Source of the DNA: Arthrobacter sp. ERGS1:01 | GTDB taxonomy: Bacteria; Actinomycetota; Actinomycetes; Actinomycetales; Micrococcaceae | Reading direction: 5' to 3' | Assembly: GCF_001281315.1 (NCBI RefSeq) | Contig: NZ_CP012479.1 | Location: forward strand, 930,001-994,000 | Length of the DNA stretch: 64,000 nucleotides | Shown here: positions 7,143 to 17,405 of the stretch, piece after piece | How positions within the stretch are numbered: the stretch's first letter is position 1 | How the letters are laid out: each line of letters starts with the position of its first letter | Position numbers and translations under genes: made by a program | Notes under the pieces: model-generated | Told to the model about the DNA's origin: nothing | Database searches by the model: none | Seen by the model: the letters and a program-made list of their open reading frames with translations, nothing else

Positions 7143-7625
7143 ATGGTTGACATGGGTAACGACGCCGGAGTGAATGGTCAGGCGCAATCCCAGGATCAGC
7201 CGGGTGCTTCAGACACCACGTCGATCCAGCTGCCTCCCGTCCAGCAAGGCCCGCTGCAAACACCGGCCCTCGCGCCGGATGAGCAAAGCGCCGTCAAGTC
7301 GCTGCCGGCCGGATCGGCACTGCTGATTGCGCACACCGGCCCCAACGCCGGGGCGCGCTTCCTGCTGGACAGCAATGTCACAACAGTGGGACGCCACCCG
7401 GATGCGGACATCTTCCTGGACGACGTGACGGTCTCCCGCCGGCACGTGCAGTTCTTCCGGGTCGATGGCGGCTTCGAGCTCACCGATTCCGGCAGCCTCA
7501 ACGGCACGTATGTCAACGGCGACCGGGTGGATTCGGTCCGTTTGCACAACGGCAACGAGGTGCAAATCGGCAAGTTCCGCCTGACGTTCTACATCAGCCC
7601 CGCAGACGCCGCCCCGAGTTCCTGA
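7143..7625 (+). CDS. odhI: FHA-domain protein, GarA/OdhI homologue
   Basis: The 160-residue protein has a disordered N-terminus with SDTTSIQL at residues 23-30, matching the phosphorylated Thr-Thr motif of GarA/OdhI. It is followed by an FHA domain (about 58-152) with GRHPDADI and SRRHVQF as phosphothreonine-binding loops. In Mycobacterium and Corynebacterium the unphosphorylated protein binds and inhibits 2-oxoglutarate dehydrogenase and adjusts glutamate metabolism; phosphorylation by PknG or PknB makes the FHA domain bind its own tail. Position between gcvH and a MerR gene matches both genera. AAAGGAGG precedes the ATG. PknG is not in this window. Confidence 0.9.
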   Translation: MVDMGNDAGVNGQAQSQDQPGASDTTSIQLPPVQQGPLQTPALAPDEQSAVKSLPAGSALLIAHTGPNAGARFLLDSNVTTVGRHPDADIFLDDVTVSRRHVQFFRVDGGFELTDSGSLNGTYVNGDRVDSVRLHNGNEVQIGKFRLTFYISPADAAPSS

Positions 7626-7633
7626 GGGCGTCC

Positions 7634-8401
7634 GTGGCGAGCATGAACCACAGCGCCGGGCGCCGGCTGGTGGACGTACAGTCCGCCGGCAGGCGTCCGG
7701 CTGCCGCCGTCATCTTCAACATCGGCGAAGTCCTGGGCCAGCTGACCGAGGACTTTCCCACCGTGACGGCGTCAAAGATCCGCTTTTACGAGGAAAAGGG
7801 CCTGATCAGCCCGCAGCGCACTCCCGCCGGCTACCGCCAGTTCCGTGAGTCCGACGTCGAACGCCTGCGTTTCGTGCTGGCCCTCCAGCGCGACCACTAC
7901 CTGCCGCTGAAGGTCATCCGCGAGTACCTGGACGCGATCGACGCCGGCCTGACCCCGGCAAACCTGCCGCCGGGGGTTTCCATTGCCCCCCGCATGGTCT
8001 CCGACGATCTGGCCCTGGAGATGAAGGGCCGCTCACGCCGCCTGACGCCGGACCAGCTCCGCGCCGAATGCGGTGCCAGCGCCGAGCTGCTCGACGCCAT
8101 GGTCAGCTACGGCCTGGTGGAACAGCGGGGCGGTTTCTTCGACGACCATGCCCTGCGCGTGGCCAAGGCGTGCACCGATTTATCCGTGCACGGCCTGGAG
8201 CCTCGGCACCTGCGCCCGTTCCAGGCAGCGGCCGACCGCGAGTTCGGGCTGGTGGAACGCGCCGTGGCGCCGCTGTCCTCCCGCAAGGACGGCATGGCTG
8301 CGGCCCGGGCTGCGGAGGCCGCACGGGAAATCGCCGAGCTCTGCCTGAGCCTGCACAGCGCCCTCGTGCAGTCCCGGATTTCGGAGATGGAAGCCCAGTG
8401 A
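7634..8401 (+). CDS. ftsR: MerR-family regulator, FtsR/Rv1828 homologue
   Basis: The 255-residue protein has a MerR winged helix at about residues 29-98, with SKIRFYEEKGLISPQRTPAG as recognition helix and wing. A second, larger C-terminal domain (about 130-250) does not look like a classical metal or drug sensor. Next to garA/odhI it corresponds by position and architecture to FtsR of Corynebacterium glutamicum, which activates ftsZ, and to Rv1828. The start is a GTG at 7634, 8 bases after garA; an ATG nine bases further (7643) is possible. A palindrome that could be its site lies before ftsZ at 50249. Identification as FtsR is from family knowledge and synteny. Confidence 0.85.
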   Translation: MASMNHSAGRRLVDVQSAGRRPAAAVIFNIGEVLGQLTEDFPTVTASKIRFYEEKGLISPQRTPAGYRQFRESDVERLRFVLALQRDHYLPLKVIREYLDAIDAGLTPANLPPGVSIAPRMVSDDLALEMKGRSRRLTPDQLRAECGASAELLDAMVSYGLVEQRGGFFDDHALRVAKACTDLSVHGLEPRHLRPFQAAADREFGLVERAVAPLSSRKDGMAAARAAEAAREIAELCLSLHSALVQSRISEMEAQ

Positions 8402-8901
8402 TCCAGGTTGAGATCGTCGGCGTGCGCATCGAGATGCCCTCCAACCAGCCGCTGGTGCTGCTGAAGGAACAACTGGGGGAGCGGCACATCCCGATTTGGA
8501 TCGGTGCCTCCGAGGCCACCGCCATCGCCCTGGCCGAACAAGGCGTGGTGCCGCCGCGCCCGCTCACCCATGACCTGTTGTGCGGCGTCGTTGCCGCCCT
8601 GGGCCACCGGATTGTCCGGGTCAACCTGACGAAGGTCGAGGACGGGGTGTTTTTTGCGGAGCTCGTCTTTGACGACGGCACCACCGTGGGCTCCCGGGCC
8701 TCCGACGCCATCGCCGTCGCCCAGCGTGCGGACTGCTCCATCTGGGCCGCCGAGGCCCTCGTGGAGGAGGCCGGGGTGCTGATCGCCGACCATGACGACG
8801 ACGCCGAAACCACCGACGCCGACGCCGAGGCGAAGGAACGCCAGGTGCGCCAGTTTCGCGAATTCCTCAACGACGTGGAACCCGAGGATTTCGACAAATA
8901 A
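8398..8901 (+). CDS. Bifunctional nuclease family protein (DUF151)
   Basis: The 167-residue protein contains the DUF151/BFN domain, with IWIGASEATAIALA at about residues 32-45 and GSRASDAIAVAQR near 100-112, plus an acidic C-terminal tail. Plant relatives have DNase and RNase activity; the bacterial role is unsettled. The GTG start overlaps the ftsR stop as GTGA, so it is translated together with ftsR. The same gene (Rv1829) lies between the two MerR genes in mycobacteria. The catalytic activity here is inferred from the family only. Confidence 0.87.
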   Translation: MIQVEIVGVRIEMPSNQPLVLLKEQLGERHIPIWIGASEATAIALAEQGVVPPRPLTHDLLCGVVAALGHRIVRVNLTKVEDGVFFAELVFDDGTTVGSRASDAIAVAQRADCSIWAAEALVEEAGVLIADHDDDAETTDADAEAKERQVRQFREFLNDVEPEDFDK

Positions 8902-8933
8902 CCCGGCGCCGCGCGGAATCCGGGACCTCGGCT

Positions 8934-8949
8934 AACCTTAAACCTGAGG
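8934..8949. promoter_or_regulatory. Candidate FtsR-type operator before the second MerR gene
   Basis: AACCTTAAACCTGAGG closely matches AACCTTCAACCTGAAGG found upstream of ftsZ (50249-50265). A related half-site, CTTGAGGTTA, lies at 9064-9073. Both are in the 258-bp gap before the MerR gene at 9160. No binding data exist for this strain. Confidence 0.45.
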
Positions 8950-9159
8950 CTGAAAGTTTCGACACGCTCAAATTGTTTTTCAAGCGTCTTTGACCTTGGT
9001 CCCCAGCCGTTCTAACGTCGAAGTAGTTAGTTCCCATTGCAAGCTGTGCCTGCTGCGGTCACACTTGAGGTTAGGGCCCTTGGTCCCCGCCTTGAATGTT
9101 GCGCCCGGCAGCCGGTGCGCAACCATCCGTTGAAGGGGACTGTGAACAGGAGGATCCAC

Positions 9160-9753
9160 GTGAGTCCCAAGAGTGACGCCGGCGAGCTCAACGCCGCAGC
9201 CGTCCCCAGTGCAGCCATCACGGCAGGTGCGCAGGGCTTGCTTTTCACCGAGGATTTGCCGGTTCTTGACGAGGACGCCGGATATCGCGGCCCCACGGCC
9301 TGCAAGGCTGCGGGGATCACCTACCGCCAACTCGACTACTGGGCCCGCACCGGCCTCGTGGAACCCGCCGTGCGCGGCGCGGCCGGCTCCGGCTCGCAGC
9401 GACTCTATGGATTCCGCGACATCCTGGTCCTGAAAGTCGTCAAACGCCTTTTGGACACCGGCGTGTCCCTGCAGCAGATCCGCTCCGCCGTGGACCACCT
9501 GCGCGAGCGCGGGGTGGAGGACCTGGCCCAGATCACGCTCATGAGCGACGGCGCCTCCGTCTACGAATGCACCTCCGCCGACGAGGTCATCGACCTGGTC
9601 CAGGGCGGCCAGGGCGTCTTCGGCATTGCCGTGGGACGGGTCTGGCGCGAGGTCGAGGGCAGCCTGGCCTCCCTGCCCAGCGAACACGCCCCCGTCCAGA
9701 CCTTCCCGGACGACGAGCTCAGCAAGCGCCGCGCCGAGCGAAAGATCTCCTAG
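9160..9753 (+). CDS. MerR-family regulator, Rv1830 (McdR/ResR)-like
   Basis: A 197-residue protein with a MerR winged helix at about residues 46-115. GITYRQLDYWARTGLVEPAV forms the recognition region and FRDILVLKVVKRLLDTGVSL the second helical part. The long N-terminal extension and absence of sensor cysteines fit the Rv1830 family, whose mycobacterial member has been linked to cell-division control. GTG at 9160 is chosen because AGGAGG lies 6 bases upstream. Two FtsR-like motifs lie in the upstream gap. A strong bidirectional terminator separates it from the convergent parA. Confidence 0.82.
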   Translation: MSPKSDAGELNAAAVPSAAITAGAQGLLFTEDLPVLDEDAGYRGPTACKAAGITYRQLDYWARTGLVEPAVRGAAGSGSQRLYGFRDILVLKVVKRLLDTGVSLQQIRSAVDHLRERGVEDLAQITLMSDGASVYECTSADEVIDLVQGGQGVFGIAVGRVWREVEGSLASLPSEHAPVQTFPDDELSKRRAERKIS

Positions 9754-9758
9754 CCGCA

Positions 9759-9828
9759 AAAAGGCGCCCGGTTCCGCATTCCGCTCCCGAATAATCGGAA
9801 TGCGAAATGCGGAACCGGGCGCATTTTT
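9759..9828. terminator. Bidirectional terminator between merR and parA
   Basis: A 17-bp perfect stem (9764-9780 with 9806-9822, GCGCCCGGTTCCGCATT and its complement) is flanked by A5 on the left and T5 on the right. It can end transcripts from both convergent genes. Confidence 0.88.
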
Positions 9829-9851
9829 CGTTGTGGGCGGTGGTCCGGCGG

Positions 9852-10688
9852 TCAGCCCCGGTAAAGGCGGCTGCGCGTGGCGCTTTGCGTCAGCACCGAA
9901 TCCAGCAGCTTGTCGAACAGGGCCGAGGCGTTCTTGGCCGAATCCCCGGGCCACTGGTGGATCGGGTGCGCTGCGCCCTGGATCTGCTGCCAGTTGGCCT
10001 GCTCCGGAATGGTGGGGGAGAGCAGCAACTCGCCAAACATGGTCTTCATTTCCGCCAGGCGGTACGTGTGCTCGTTGGAGCCGCTGCGCACCCGGTTGGC
10101 CACGATGCCGGCCGGGACCAGGGCGGGGGCGAACTCGGTGCGGAACAGTTCAATGGCGCGCAGCGTGCGCTGGGTGCCGGCCACGGAGAACAAACCGGGC
10201 TCGGCCACGAGCAGCACCCTGCTGCTGGCCGTCCACGCCATGCGGGTAAGCCCGTTCAGGGACGGCGGGCAGTCGATGAGCACCAGCTGGTACGGGGCCG
10301 AACCGTCACGGTCGGCATTGGCCAGCACCGTGGAGAGGCGGCGCAAATCACGCTTGCCAAGGTCCGGCCGGTCGTAGATCCCGCTGAACGCCGAACCCAT
10401 GGCGACGTCGAGGATGGGCGGGGTGGCGCCGTCGTGCTTGTGCGCGGCAAGCCAGCCGCTGGGCACCACATTGGCGGCAAGATCGGCCTTGCGGGAGCCC
10501 TTGATCATCCGGCCAATGTCGAGCTGACCGCTGGCATGGACGCCCAATCCCGTGGTGGCGTCCGCATGGGGATCAAGGTCGATCACCAAGGTGGGAATGC
10601 CTGCGGCCAGCGCGGCCGATGCGAGGCCGAGCGTGACTGATGTCTTGCCGACGCCGCCCTTGAGGCTGCTGATGCTCACTACTTGCAC
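9852..10688 (-). CDS. Orphan ParA-family ATPase
   Basis: The 278-residue protein has a deviant Walker A motif SSLKGGVGKTSVTLG at residues 7-21, Walker A' DLDPHADATTG near 39-49 and Walker B VLIDCPPSLNGL near 137-148. This is the ParA/Soj type, which binds ATP, dimerises and coats DNA nonspecifically to position cargo. There is no parB or parS nearby, so it is not the chromosomal partition operon. GTG at 10688 is the most plausible start (MQVVSISSLKGG). It is divergent from gcvP, with about 114 bp between the starts, and inserted where mycobacteria have Rv1831. Cargo unknown. Confidence 0.85.
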   Translation of the reverse strand: MQVVSISSLKGGVGKTSVTLGLASAALAAGIPTLVIDLDPHADATTGLGVHASGQLDIGRMIKGSRKADLAANVVPSGWLAAHKHDGATPPILDVAMGSAFSGIYDRPDLGKRDLRRLSTVLANADRDGSAPYQLVLIDCPPSLNGLTRMAWTASSRVLLVAEPGLFSVAGTQRTLRAIELFRTEFAPALVPAGIVANRVRSGSNEHTYRLAEMKTMFGELLLSPTIPEQANWQQIQGAAHPIHQWPGDSAKNASALFDKLLDSVLTQSATRSRLYRG

Positions 10689-10802
10689 GGATGAACCATT
10701 ACCTTTGCGTTGCGTACCGAAATCATGGGCTGTTTGCTGTTCTGTGCCCTTTGCCCCTGACACATACAATAGCTGTGGAACGTTCGCGACTTGGAGAACC
10801 CA

Positions 10803-13718
10803 TTGACAAACACCCCAGACAATTTGACCGGCAGCCGGCACCTTGACAGCTATGTGTCGGCCGCATTTAGTGATCGACACATTGGGGTTGGTGCACAGCC
10901 CCACGTTCATCATATGTTGAGCGCCCTCGGATTTGGCTCTTTGGAGGAGCTTTCCGCCGCGGCCCTGCCGGAATCGATCTACACGACCGAGCCGATGAGC
11001 CTCCAGGCAGCTGTTTCCGAGGAAGCCATGCTCGCCGAGTTGAAGGCCCTGGCCGCCAAGAACACCGTCAACAAATCCTTCCTCGGCCAGGGCTACTACG
11101 GCACCCACACCCCCGGCGTGATCCAGCGCAACGTCCTGGAAAGTCCCGCCTGGTACACCGCGTACACGCCCTACCAGCCCGAAATCTCCCAGGGCCGGCT
11201 CGAGGCCCTGCTGAACTTCCAAACCGTGGTCTCCGACTTGTCCGGCATGGTCACCGCCAACGCCTCCATGCTTGATGAGGGCACGGCCGCCGCCGAGGCG
11301 ATGGCCCTGATGCGCCGCACCAACCGAACCGCTCCGGCCGACGCCGTCTTCCTGGTCGACGCCGACGTGTTCCCGCAGACGCTGGCCGTCATCAACACCC
11401 GCGCGAAGGCCATGGGCATCCCCGTGCTGGTCCACGACTTCGATTCTTCAAGCAACGGCGCCGGCCTGCCGGACGTGCCGTACTTTGGCGTGCTCCTGCA
11501 GTACCCGGGCGACTCCGGACTGGTCCGGGACATCGCCCCGATCATCGCCGCAGCCCACGAGGTGAAGGCCGTTGTCGGTGTTGCCGCCGACCTGCTGGCC
11601 CTGACCCTGCTGGAATCTCCCGGCGCCCTCGGCGCGGACCTTGCCGTGGGCACGTCCCAGCGCTTCGGCGTACCCATGGGCTTCGGCGGACCCCACGCCG
11701 GCTACATGGCCGTCCGCCAGGGCCTGGAGCGCGCACTGCCCGGCCGCCTCGTGGGCGTGTCGAAGGACGCCGCCGGCAACCAGGCCTACCGCCTGGCCCT
11801 GCAGACCCGCGAACAGCACATCCGCCGCGAGAAGGCCACGTCCAACATCTGCACCGCCCAGGTGCTGCTGGCCGTCATGGCCGGCATGTACGCCGTCTAC
11901 CACGGCCCCGAGGGCCTGCGCCGCATCGCGACCCGCGTGCACGCCCTGGCCCAGGCCGTCGCCGGCGCCGCAACGGACGCCGGCCACCAGGTGGTGCACG
12001 CGAACTTCTTCGACACCGTCAAGATCCGCATCGGTGCCGGCAGCGGCCACGCGGCCGCCGAGCTTGTCGCCGCCGCCCACACGGCCGGCTACCTGCTGCG
12101 CCAGGTTGACCACGACCACCTCCAGATCGCCGTGGACGAAACCACCACCGAGGCCGACGTCGCCGCCCTCGCTGCCCTGTTGGGCGGCACCGGCTCCTAC
12201 GGGCTGCCCGCCGATGCCGCCGGCGTCGTCCTGCCGGTTCCGGCGCGCGCCACCGAGTTCATGACGAACGCCGTGTTCCATGCGCACAACTCCGAGACGC
12301 AGATGCTGCGCTACCTGCGCAAGCTCTCCGACGCCGACTACGCGCTGGACCGCGGCATGATCCCGCTGGGCTCCTGCACCATGAAGCTGAACGCGACCGC
12401 CGAGATGGCGGCCGTGACCTGGCCCGAATTCTCCAACCTCCACCCGTTCGCACCGGCGTCGGACACCGTGGGCATCGTGGAGATGGCCACCCAGCTGGAA
12501 GCTTGGCTCGCCGAGATCACCGGCTACGACGCCGTCTCGGTGCAGCCCAATGCCGGCTCGCAGGGCGAATTTGCCGGGCTCATGGCCATCCGCGCCTACC
12601 ACGTGGAAAACGGCAACCCGGACCGGAACATCGTGCTGATCCCCACCTCGGCGCACGGCACCAACGCAGCCTCCGCCGTCATGGCGGGGCTGAAGGTGGT
12701 CCCCGTGGCCACGGACGGCTTCGGCAACATCGACATCGATGACCTCAAGCGCCAGATCTCCATCCACGAGAACGACCTGGCGGCCATCATGGTCACCTAC
12801 CCATCCACGCACGGCGTGTTCGAAACCTCCATCAGCACCATCTGCGCCATGATCCACGACGCCGGCGGCCAGGTTTACGTCGACGGCGCCAACCTCAACG
12901 CCTTGGTGGGCCTGGCCCAGCCCGGCAAGTTCGGTGCCGACGTCAGCCACCTGAACCTGCACAAGACGTTCTGCATCCCGCACGGCGGCGGCGGCCCCGG
13001 CGTGGGCCCCGTTGCCGTGGGCGCACACCTGGCCAAGCACCTGCCCGCCCGCGAACTGGGCCTGGACTCCTCCGTGGGCCTGGTCTCCAGCGCTCCCTAC
13101 GGTTCGGCGTCGATCCTGCCGATCTCCTGGGCGTACATCCGCATGATGGGTCCGGACGGGCTGCGCCGCGCAACCCAGACCGCGATCCTGTCGGCGAACT
13201 ACATTGCGCGCCGCCTCAGCGAGCACTACCCGGTGCTGTACACGGGCGCCCACGACCTCGTGGCGCACGAATGCATCCTGGACCTGCGCGGAATCACGGC
13301 CGACTCCAGCGTGACGGTCGACGACGTCGCCAAGCGCCTGATCGACTACGGCTTCCACGCGCCCACCATGTCGTTCCCGGTGGCCGGCACCCTGATGGTG
13401 GAACCGACCGAATCCGAGGACCCGGGCGAGGTGGACCGGTTCATCAACGCGATGATCTCCATCCGCAAGGAAATCGCCGCCGTCCAGGACGGTCTGTGGC
13501 CGGCCGGGGACAACCCCCTGGTCAACGCACCGCACACCGCCCAGAGCCTGACCCAGGACTGGGACCACCCGTACAGCCGCGAAGACGCCGTGTTCCCGGC
13601 CGGCGTGGACCCGCGCGCCAAGTACTGGCCCATCGTGCGCCGCATCGACCAGGCCTACGGCGACCGCCACCTGGTGTGCTCCTGCCCGTCCATCGAGGAA
13701 CTCGCCGAAGTCTTCTAG
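10803..13718 (+). CDS. gcvP: Glycine dehydrogenase (decarboxylating), P protein
   Basis: A 971-residue P protein with both halves fused. The N-terminal half is alpha-like and the C-terminal half carries the pyridoxal phosphate lysine, about Lys721, in [16 protein letters not shown]. It decarboxylates glycine and passes the aminomethyl group to lipoylated GcvH. The start is taken as TTG at 10803, since TTGGAG lies 6 bases upstream and the family begins near SDRHIG; a TTG at 10791 is also in frame. TACAAT at 10765-10770 is a likely -10. gcvT and lpd are absent from the window. Confidence 0.95.
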   Translation: MTNTPDNLTGSRHLDSYVSAAFSDRHIGVGAQPHVHHMLSALGFGSLEELSAAALPESIYTTEPMSLQAAVSEEAMLAELKALAAKNTVNKSFLGQGYYGTHTPGVIQRNVLESPAWYTAYTPYQPEISQGRLEALLNFQTVVSDLSGMVTANASMLDEGTAAAEAMALMRRTNRTAPADAVFLVDADVFPQTLAVINTRAKAMGIPVLVHDFDSSSNGAGLPDVPYFGVLLQYPGDSGLVRDIAPIIAAAHEVKAVVGVAADLLALTLLESPGALGADLAVGTSQRFGVPMGFGGPHAGYMAVRQGLERALPGRLVGVSKDAAGNQAYRLALQTREQHIRREKATSNICTAQVLLAVMAGMYAVYHGPEGLRRIATRVHALAQAVAGAATDAGHQVVHANFFDTVKIRIGAGSGHAAAELVAAAHTAGYLLRQVDHDHLQIAVDETTTEADVAALAALLGGTGSYGLPADAAGVVLPVPARATEFMTNAVFHAHNSETQMLRYLRKLSDADYALDRGMIPLGSCTMKLNATAEMAAVTWPEFSNLHPFAPASDTVGIVEMATQLEAWLAEITGYDAVSVQPNAGSQGEFAGLMAIRAYHVENGNPDRNIVLIPTSAHGTNAASAVMAGLKVVPVATDGFGNIDIDDLKRQISIHENDLAAIMVTYPSTHGVFETSISTICAMIHDAGGQVYVDGANLNALVGLAQPGKFGADVSHLNLHKTFCIPHGGGGPGVGPVAVGAHLAKHLPARELGLDSSVGLVSSAPYGSASILPISWAYIRMMGPDGLRRATQTAILSANYIARRLSEHYPVLYTGAHDLVAHECILDLRGITADSSVTVDDVAKRLIDYGFHAPTMSFPVAGTLMVEPTESEDPGEVDRFINAMISIRKEIAAVQDGLWPAGDNPLVNAPHTAQSLTQDWDHPYSREDAVFPAGVDPRAKYWPIVRRIDQAYGDRHLVCSCPSIEELAEVF

Positions 13719-14006
13719 GAGGACCCGTTTGGCCCTGTGGGGAGTTGCTGGAAACCTGGCGGCTCCCCGCAGCCATATCCGTGTTCGGGGCGGTATTGTT
13801 ACGTGCACGCCCTGTGAGTTCCCGCACATCAATTTGGCGGCGGCGCCGCCGTGGGGCGAAACTGACACCACTTCAACGTTGTCTCCACCGCAGGGCCTCA
13901 CGCTCATCACCGTGGCGCCCGCCTCCACCAGTACCGCCACCTTCCCGAGTCCGCCCCCGGCCACCCCGGCGGGTGGACGCCTGACCAGCGTTCACACAGG
14001 AGTGAC

Positions 14007-17000
14007 ATGTTTTCAAAGATTCTGGTTGCCAACCGCGGCGAAATTGCCATCCGGGCCTTCCGTGCAAGCTACGAGCTCGGCGCGAAGACCGTCGCGGTGT
14101 TCCCGCATGAGGACAGGAACTCCTTCCACCGGCAAAAGGCCGACGAGGCCTACCTGATCGGCGAGGAGGGCCACCCGGTCCGGTCCTACCTGGATGTTGC
14201 CGAGATCATTCGCGTGGCCAAGGAATCCGGGGCCGATGCCATCTACCCCGGTTACGGCTTCCTGTCCGAGAACCCGGGCCTGGCCGCGGCCGCGCGCGAC
14301 GCCGGCATCACGTTCGTGGGCCCGCCCGCCGAAGTGCTGGAGCTTACGGGCAATAAGTTCCATGCCCTCAACGCCGCCCGCAAGGCCGGCATCCCGGTGC
14401 TGAAATCCAGCGAGCCCAGCTCCGATCTGGACACCCTGATCGCCGCGGCCGAGGAGATCGGCTTCCCGATCTTCGCCAAGGCCGTGGCCGGCGGTGGTGG
14501 CCGCGGACTGCGCCGCGTGGACACCCGTGAGGAACTGCCCGAGGCCCTCAACGCCGCCATGCGCGAGGCCGACGCCGCGTTCGGCGACCCCACCATGTTC
14601 CTGGAGCAGGCAGTGCTGCGCCCCCGCCACATCGAGGTCCAGATCCTGGCCGACGGCGAAGGCAACGTCATCCACCTGTTCGAACGCGATTGTTCGCTGC
14701 AGCGCCGCCACCAAAAAGTGGTCGAAATCGCCCCCGCACCGAACCTGGATGACAACATCCGCAAGGCCCTGCACGCCGACGCCGTGAAGTTCGCCAAGGC
14801 CATGGGCTACGTCAACGCCGGCACCGTCGAATTCCTTGTGGACACCGTGGGGGAGCGCGCCGGCCAGCACGTCTTCATCGAAATGAACCCGCGCATCCAG
14901 GTGGAACACACCGTCACCGAGGAAATCACCGACGTCGACCTGGTCCAGGCGCAGCTGCGCATCGCCGCCGGGGAAACCCTGGCGGACCTTGGACTGAGCC
15001 AGGACACCGTCTTCGTCAAGGGCGCGGCCATGCAGTGCCGCATCACCACGGAGGATCCGGCCAACGGCTTCCGGCCCGACGTCGGAAAGATCACCACCTA
15101 CCGTTCCGCCGGCGGCGCGGGCATCCGGCTCGACGGCGGCACCATCTACGCCGGCGCCGAGGTCAGCCCGCACTTCGACTCCATGCTGGTCAAGCTCACC
15201 TGCCGCGGGCGCAACTACGCCACCGCGGTTTCGCGCACCCGGCGCGCCCTGGCCGAGTTCCGGATCCGCGGCGTCTCCACCAACATCCCGTTCCTGCAGG
15301 CCGTCATGGAGGACCCCGCATTCATCGCCGGCGACATTGCGACCTCATTCATCGACGAACGCCCCGAACTGCTCAAGGCCCGCATCTCCGCGGACCGCGG
15401 CACCAAGCTGCTCACCTGGCTCGCCGACGTCACCGTCAACAAGCCCAACGGCGAGCTGACGGTCCATGAGGATCCCGCCCGCAAGCTGCCCGCCGTCGAC
15501 CTGGCAAGCGCCCCGGAGGGCTCCCGCCAAAAGCTGGCCGAGCTTGGCCCCGAAGGTTTTGCGGCCGCACTGCGCGCCCAGACCGCCGTGGCCGTCACCG
15601 ACACAACCTTCCGCGACGCCCACCAGTCCCTGCTGGCCACCCGGGTCCGCACCCGCGACCTCGTGGCCGCCGGACCCGCGGTATCCGTGCTGACCCCGCA
15701 GCTGCTCTCCGTGGAGGCCTGGGGCGGCGCCACCTACGACGTCGCCCTGCGCTTCCTGGGCGAGGACCCGTGGGAGCGCCTGGCCAAGCTCCGCACGGCA
15801 CTGCCGAACATCTGCCTGCAGATGTTGCTGCGCGGCCGCAACACCGTGGGCTACACGCCGTACCCGGCCGAGGTGACGGACGCGTTCGTGCAGGAGGCGG
15901 CCGCCAGCGGCATCGACATCTTCCGCATCTTTGACGCGCTCAACGACGTCGACCAGATGGAACCGGCCATCAAGGCGGTCCGCGCCACGGGCACGGCCGT
16001 CGCCGAGGTGGCCCTGTGTTACACGGGTGACCTCCTTGACCCGGCCGAGAAGATCTACACCCTGGACTACTACCTGGAGCTGGCCGACCGCATCGTGGCC
16101 GCCGGTGCCCACATCCTGGCCATCAAGGACATGGCCGGCGTGCTGCGCCCGGCCGCGGCGGCCAAGCTGGTCACGGCCCTGCGCGAACGCTTTGAGCTGC
16201 CCGTGCACCTGCACACGCACGACACCGCCGGCGGCCAGCTCGCCACCTTGATGGCGGCCATCAATGCAGGGGTCGACGCCGTCGACGTCGCCTCCGCTTC
16301 GCTGGCCGGCACCACCAGCCAGCCCTCGGCGTCGGCCCTCGTCGCCGCCCTGGCCCACACCGAGCGGGACACCGGAATTGACCTGGCGGCCGTCAGCTCG
16401 CTGGAACCGTACTGGGAAGCTGTGCGCCGCGTCTACGCACCGTTCGAGTCCGGCCTTGCCGGCCCCACGGGGCGCGTCTACCAGCACGAGATCCCCGGCG
16501 GCCAGCTCTCCAACCTGCGCCAGCAGGCCATTGCCCTGGGCCTGGGTGAGCGTTTTGAGGAAATCGAGGACATGTACACGGCCGCGGACCGGATCCTGGG
16601 GCACCTGGTGAAGGTCACGCCGTCCTCGAAGGTCGTGGGCGATCTTGCCCTGCACCTGGTGGGGATCAAGGCCGACCCGGCCGACTTTGAGGCCAACCCG
16701 CAAAACTACGACATCCCGGACTCCGTGGTGGGCTTCCTGGGCGGCGAACTGGGCACCCCGCCCGGCGGCTGGCCCGAACCGTTCCGCACCAAGGCCCTGC
16801 AGGGCCGGAACGTGGTGCGTGAAGTCGGCGAGCTGACGGCCGCGGACAGCTCCGAGCTGGCCGCGGACAGCGCAACCCGCCGGGCAGCACTGAACCGGCT
16901 GCTCTTTGCCGGGCCCACCCGCGAGTTCGCCAAGGTCCGGGACAGCTACGGCGACGTATCCGTGCTGGACACCCGCGACTACCTGTACGGGCTGCAGCGC

Positions 17001-17405
17001 GGCACCGAACACGTCATGCCGCTGGGGCCGGGCGTACGCCTGATCGCCTCCCTGGAGGCCGTCTCCGAGGCCGACGAGAAGGGCATGCGCACCGTGATGT
17101 GCACGCTGAACGGCCAAAGCCGGCCCGTGACCGTGCGCGACCGCAGCATTGAAAGCACCGTCAAGGCCGCCGAGAAGGCCGATCCGTCCGTGGCGGGCCA
17201 GGTCGCGGCACCGTTTGCCGGCGCCGTCAGCGTCAAGGTGGCCGTGGGCGACGTCGTGGCGGCCGGCGCCACGATCGCCACGATCGAGGCCATGAAAATG
17301 GAGGCCTCCATCACCACCCCCGTGGCCGGCACGGTATCCCGGCTGGCCGTCAGCGGCGTGGCCCAGGTGCAGGGCGGCGATTTGCTGGTGGTGGTGGGCG
17401 GCTAA
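14007..17405 (+). CDS. pyc: Pyruvate carboxylase
   Basis: A single 1132-residue chain with all three parts of the enzyme. The biotin carboxylase begins FSKILVANRGEIAIRAFRAS and has the ATP-grasp loop GGGGRGLRRVDT near 162. The carboxyltransferase (about 530-820) includes DTTFRDAHQSLLATRVRTRD. The biotinyl domain has Lys1097 in IEAMKMEAS. It makes oxaloacetate from pyruvate, bicarbonate and ATP to refill the TCA cycle. CACAGGAG precedes the ATG at 14007. The 288-bp gap after gcvP carries a long probable leader with no recognised element. Length and motifs match the family closely. Confidence 0.97.
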   Translation: MFSKILVANRGEIAIRAFRASYELGAKTVAVFPHEDRNSFHRQKADEAYLIGEEGHPVRSYLDVAEIIRVAKESGADAIYPGYGFLSENPGLAAAARDAGITFVGPPAEVLELTGNKFHALNAARKAGIPVLKSSEPSSDLDTLIAAAEEIGFPIFAKAVAGGGGRGLRRVDTREELPEALNAAMREADAAFGDPTMFLEQAVLRPRHIEVQILADGEGNVIHLFERDCSLQRRHQKVVEIAPAPNLDDNIRKALHADAVKFAKAMGYVNAGTVEFLVDTVGERAGQHVFIEMNPRIQVEHTVTEEITDVDLVQAQLRIAAGETLADLGLSQDTVFVKGAAMQCRITTEDPANGFRPDVGKITTYRSAGGAGIRLDGGTIYAGAEVSPHFDSMLVKLTCRGRNYATAVSRTRRALAEFRIRGVSTNIPFLQAVMEDPAFIAGDIATSFIDERPELLKARISADRGTKLLTWLADVTVNKPNGELTVHEDPARKLPAVDLASAPEGSRQKLAELGPEGFAAALRAQTAVAVTDTTFRDAHQSLLATRVRTRDLVAAGPAVSVLTPQLLSVEAWGGATYDVALRFLGEDPWERLAKLRTALPNICLQMLLRGRNTVGYTPYPAEVTDAFVQEAAASGIDIFRIFDALNDVDQMEPAIKAVRATGTAVAEVALCYTGDLLDPAEKIYTLDYYLELADRIVAAGAHILAIKDMAGVLRPAAAAKLVTALRERFELPVHLHTHDTAGGQLATLMAAINAGVDAVDVASASLAGTTSQPSASALVAALAHTERDTGIDLAAVSSLEPYWEAVRRVYAPFESGLAGPTGRVYQHEIPGGQLSNLRQQAIALGLGERFEEIEDMYTAADRILGHLVKVTPSSKVVGDLALHLVGIKADPADFEANPQNYDIPDSVVGFLGGELGTPPGGWPEPFRTKALQGRNVVREVGELTAADSSELAADSATRRAALNRLLFAGPTREFAKVRDSYGDVSVLDTRDYLYGLQRGTEHVMPLGPGVRLIASLEAVSEADEKGMRTVMCTLNGQSRPVTVRDRSIESTVKAAEKADPSVAGQVAAPFAGAVSVKVAVGDVVAAGATIATIEAMKMEASITTPVAGTVSRLAVSGVAQVQGGDLLVVVGG

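Noticed and set aside
9852..10688. Plasmid or prophage partition module
   Set aside because: No parB, parS-like repeat, integrase or replication gene nearby; flanks are conserved core genes.
10689..10802. Glycine riboswitch upstream of gcvP
   Set aside because: The gap is 114 bp, shared with the parA start, and the leader after TACAAT is about 30 bases.
11448..13964. Long minus-strand ORF of 838 codons opposite gcvP
   Set aside because: It is the reverse-frame shadow of a high-GC gene; its composition is Gly/Ala/Val/His repeats with no domain, while the plus strand encodes complete GcvP.
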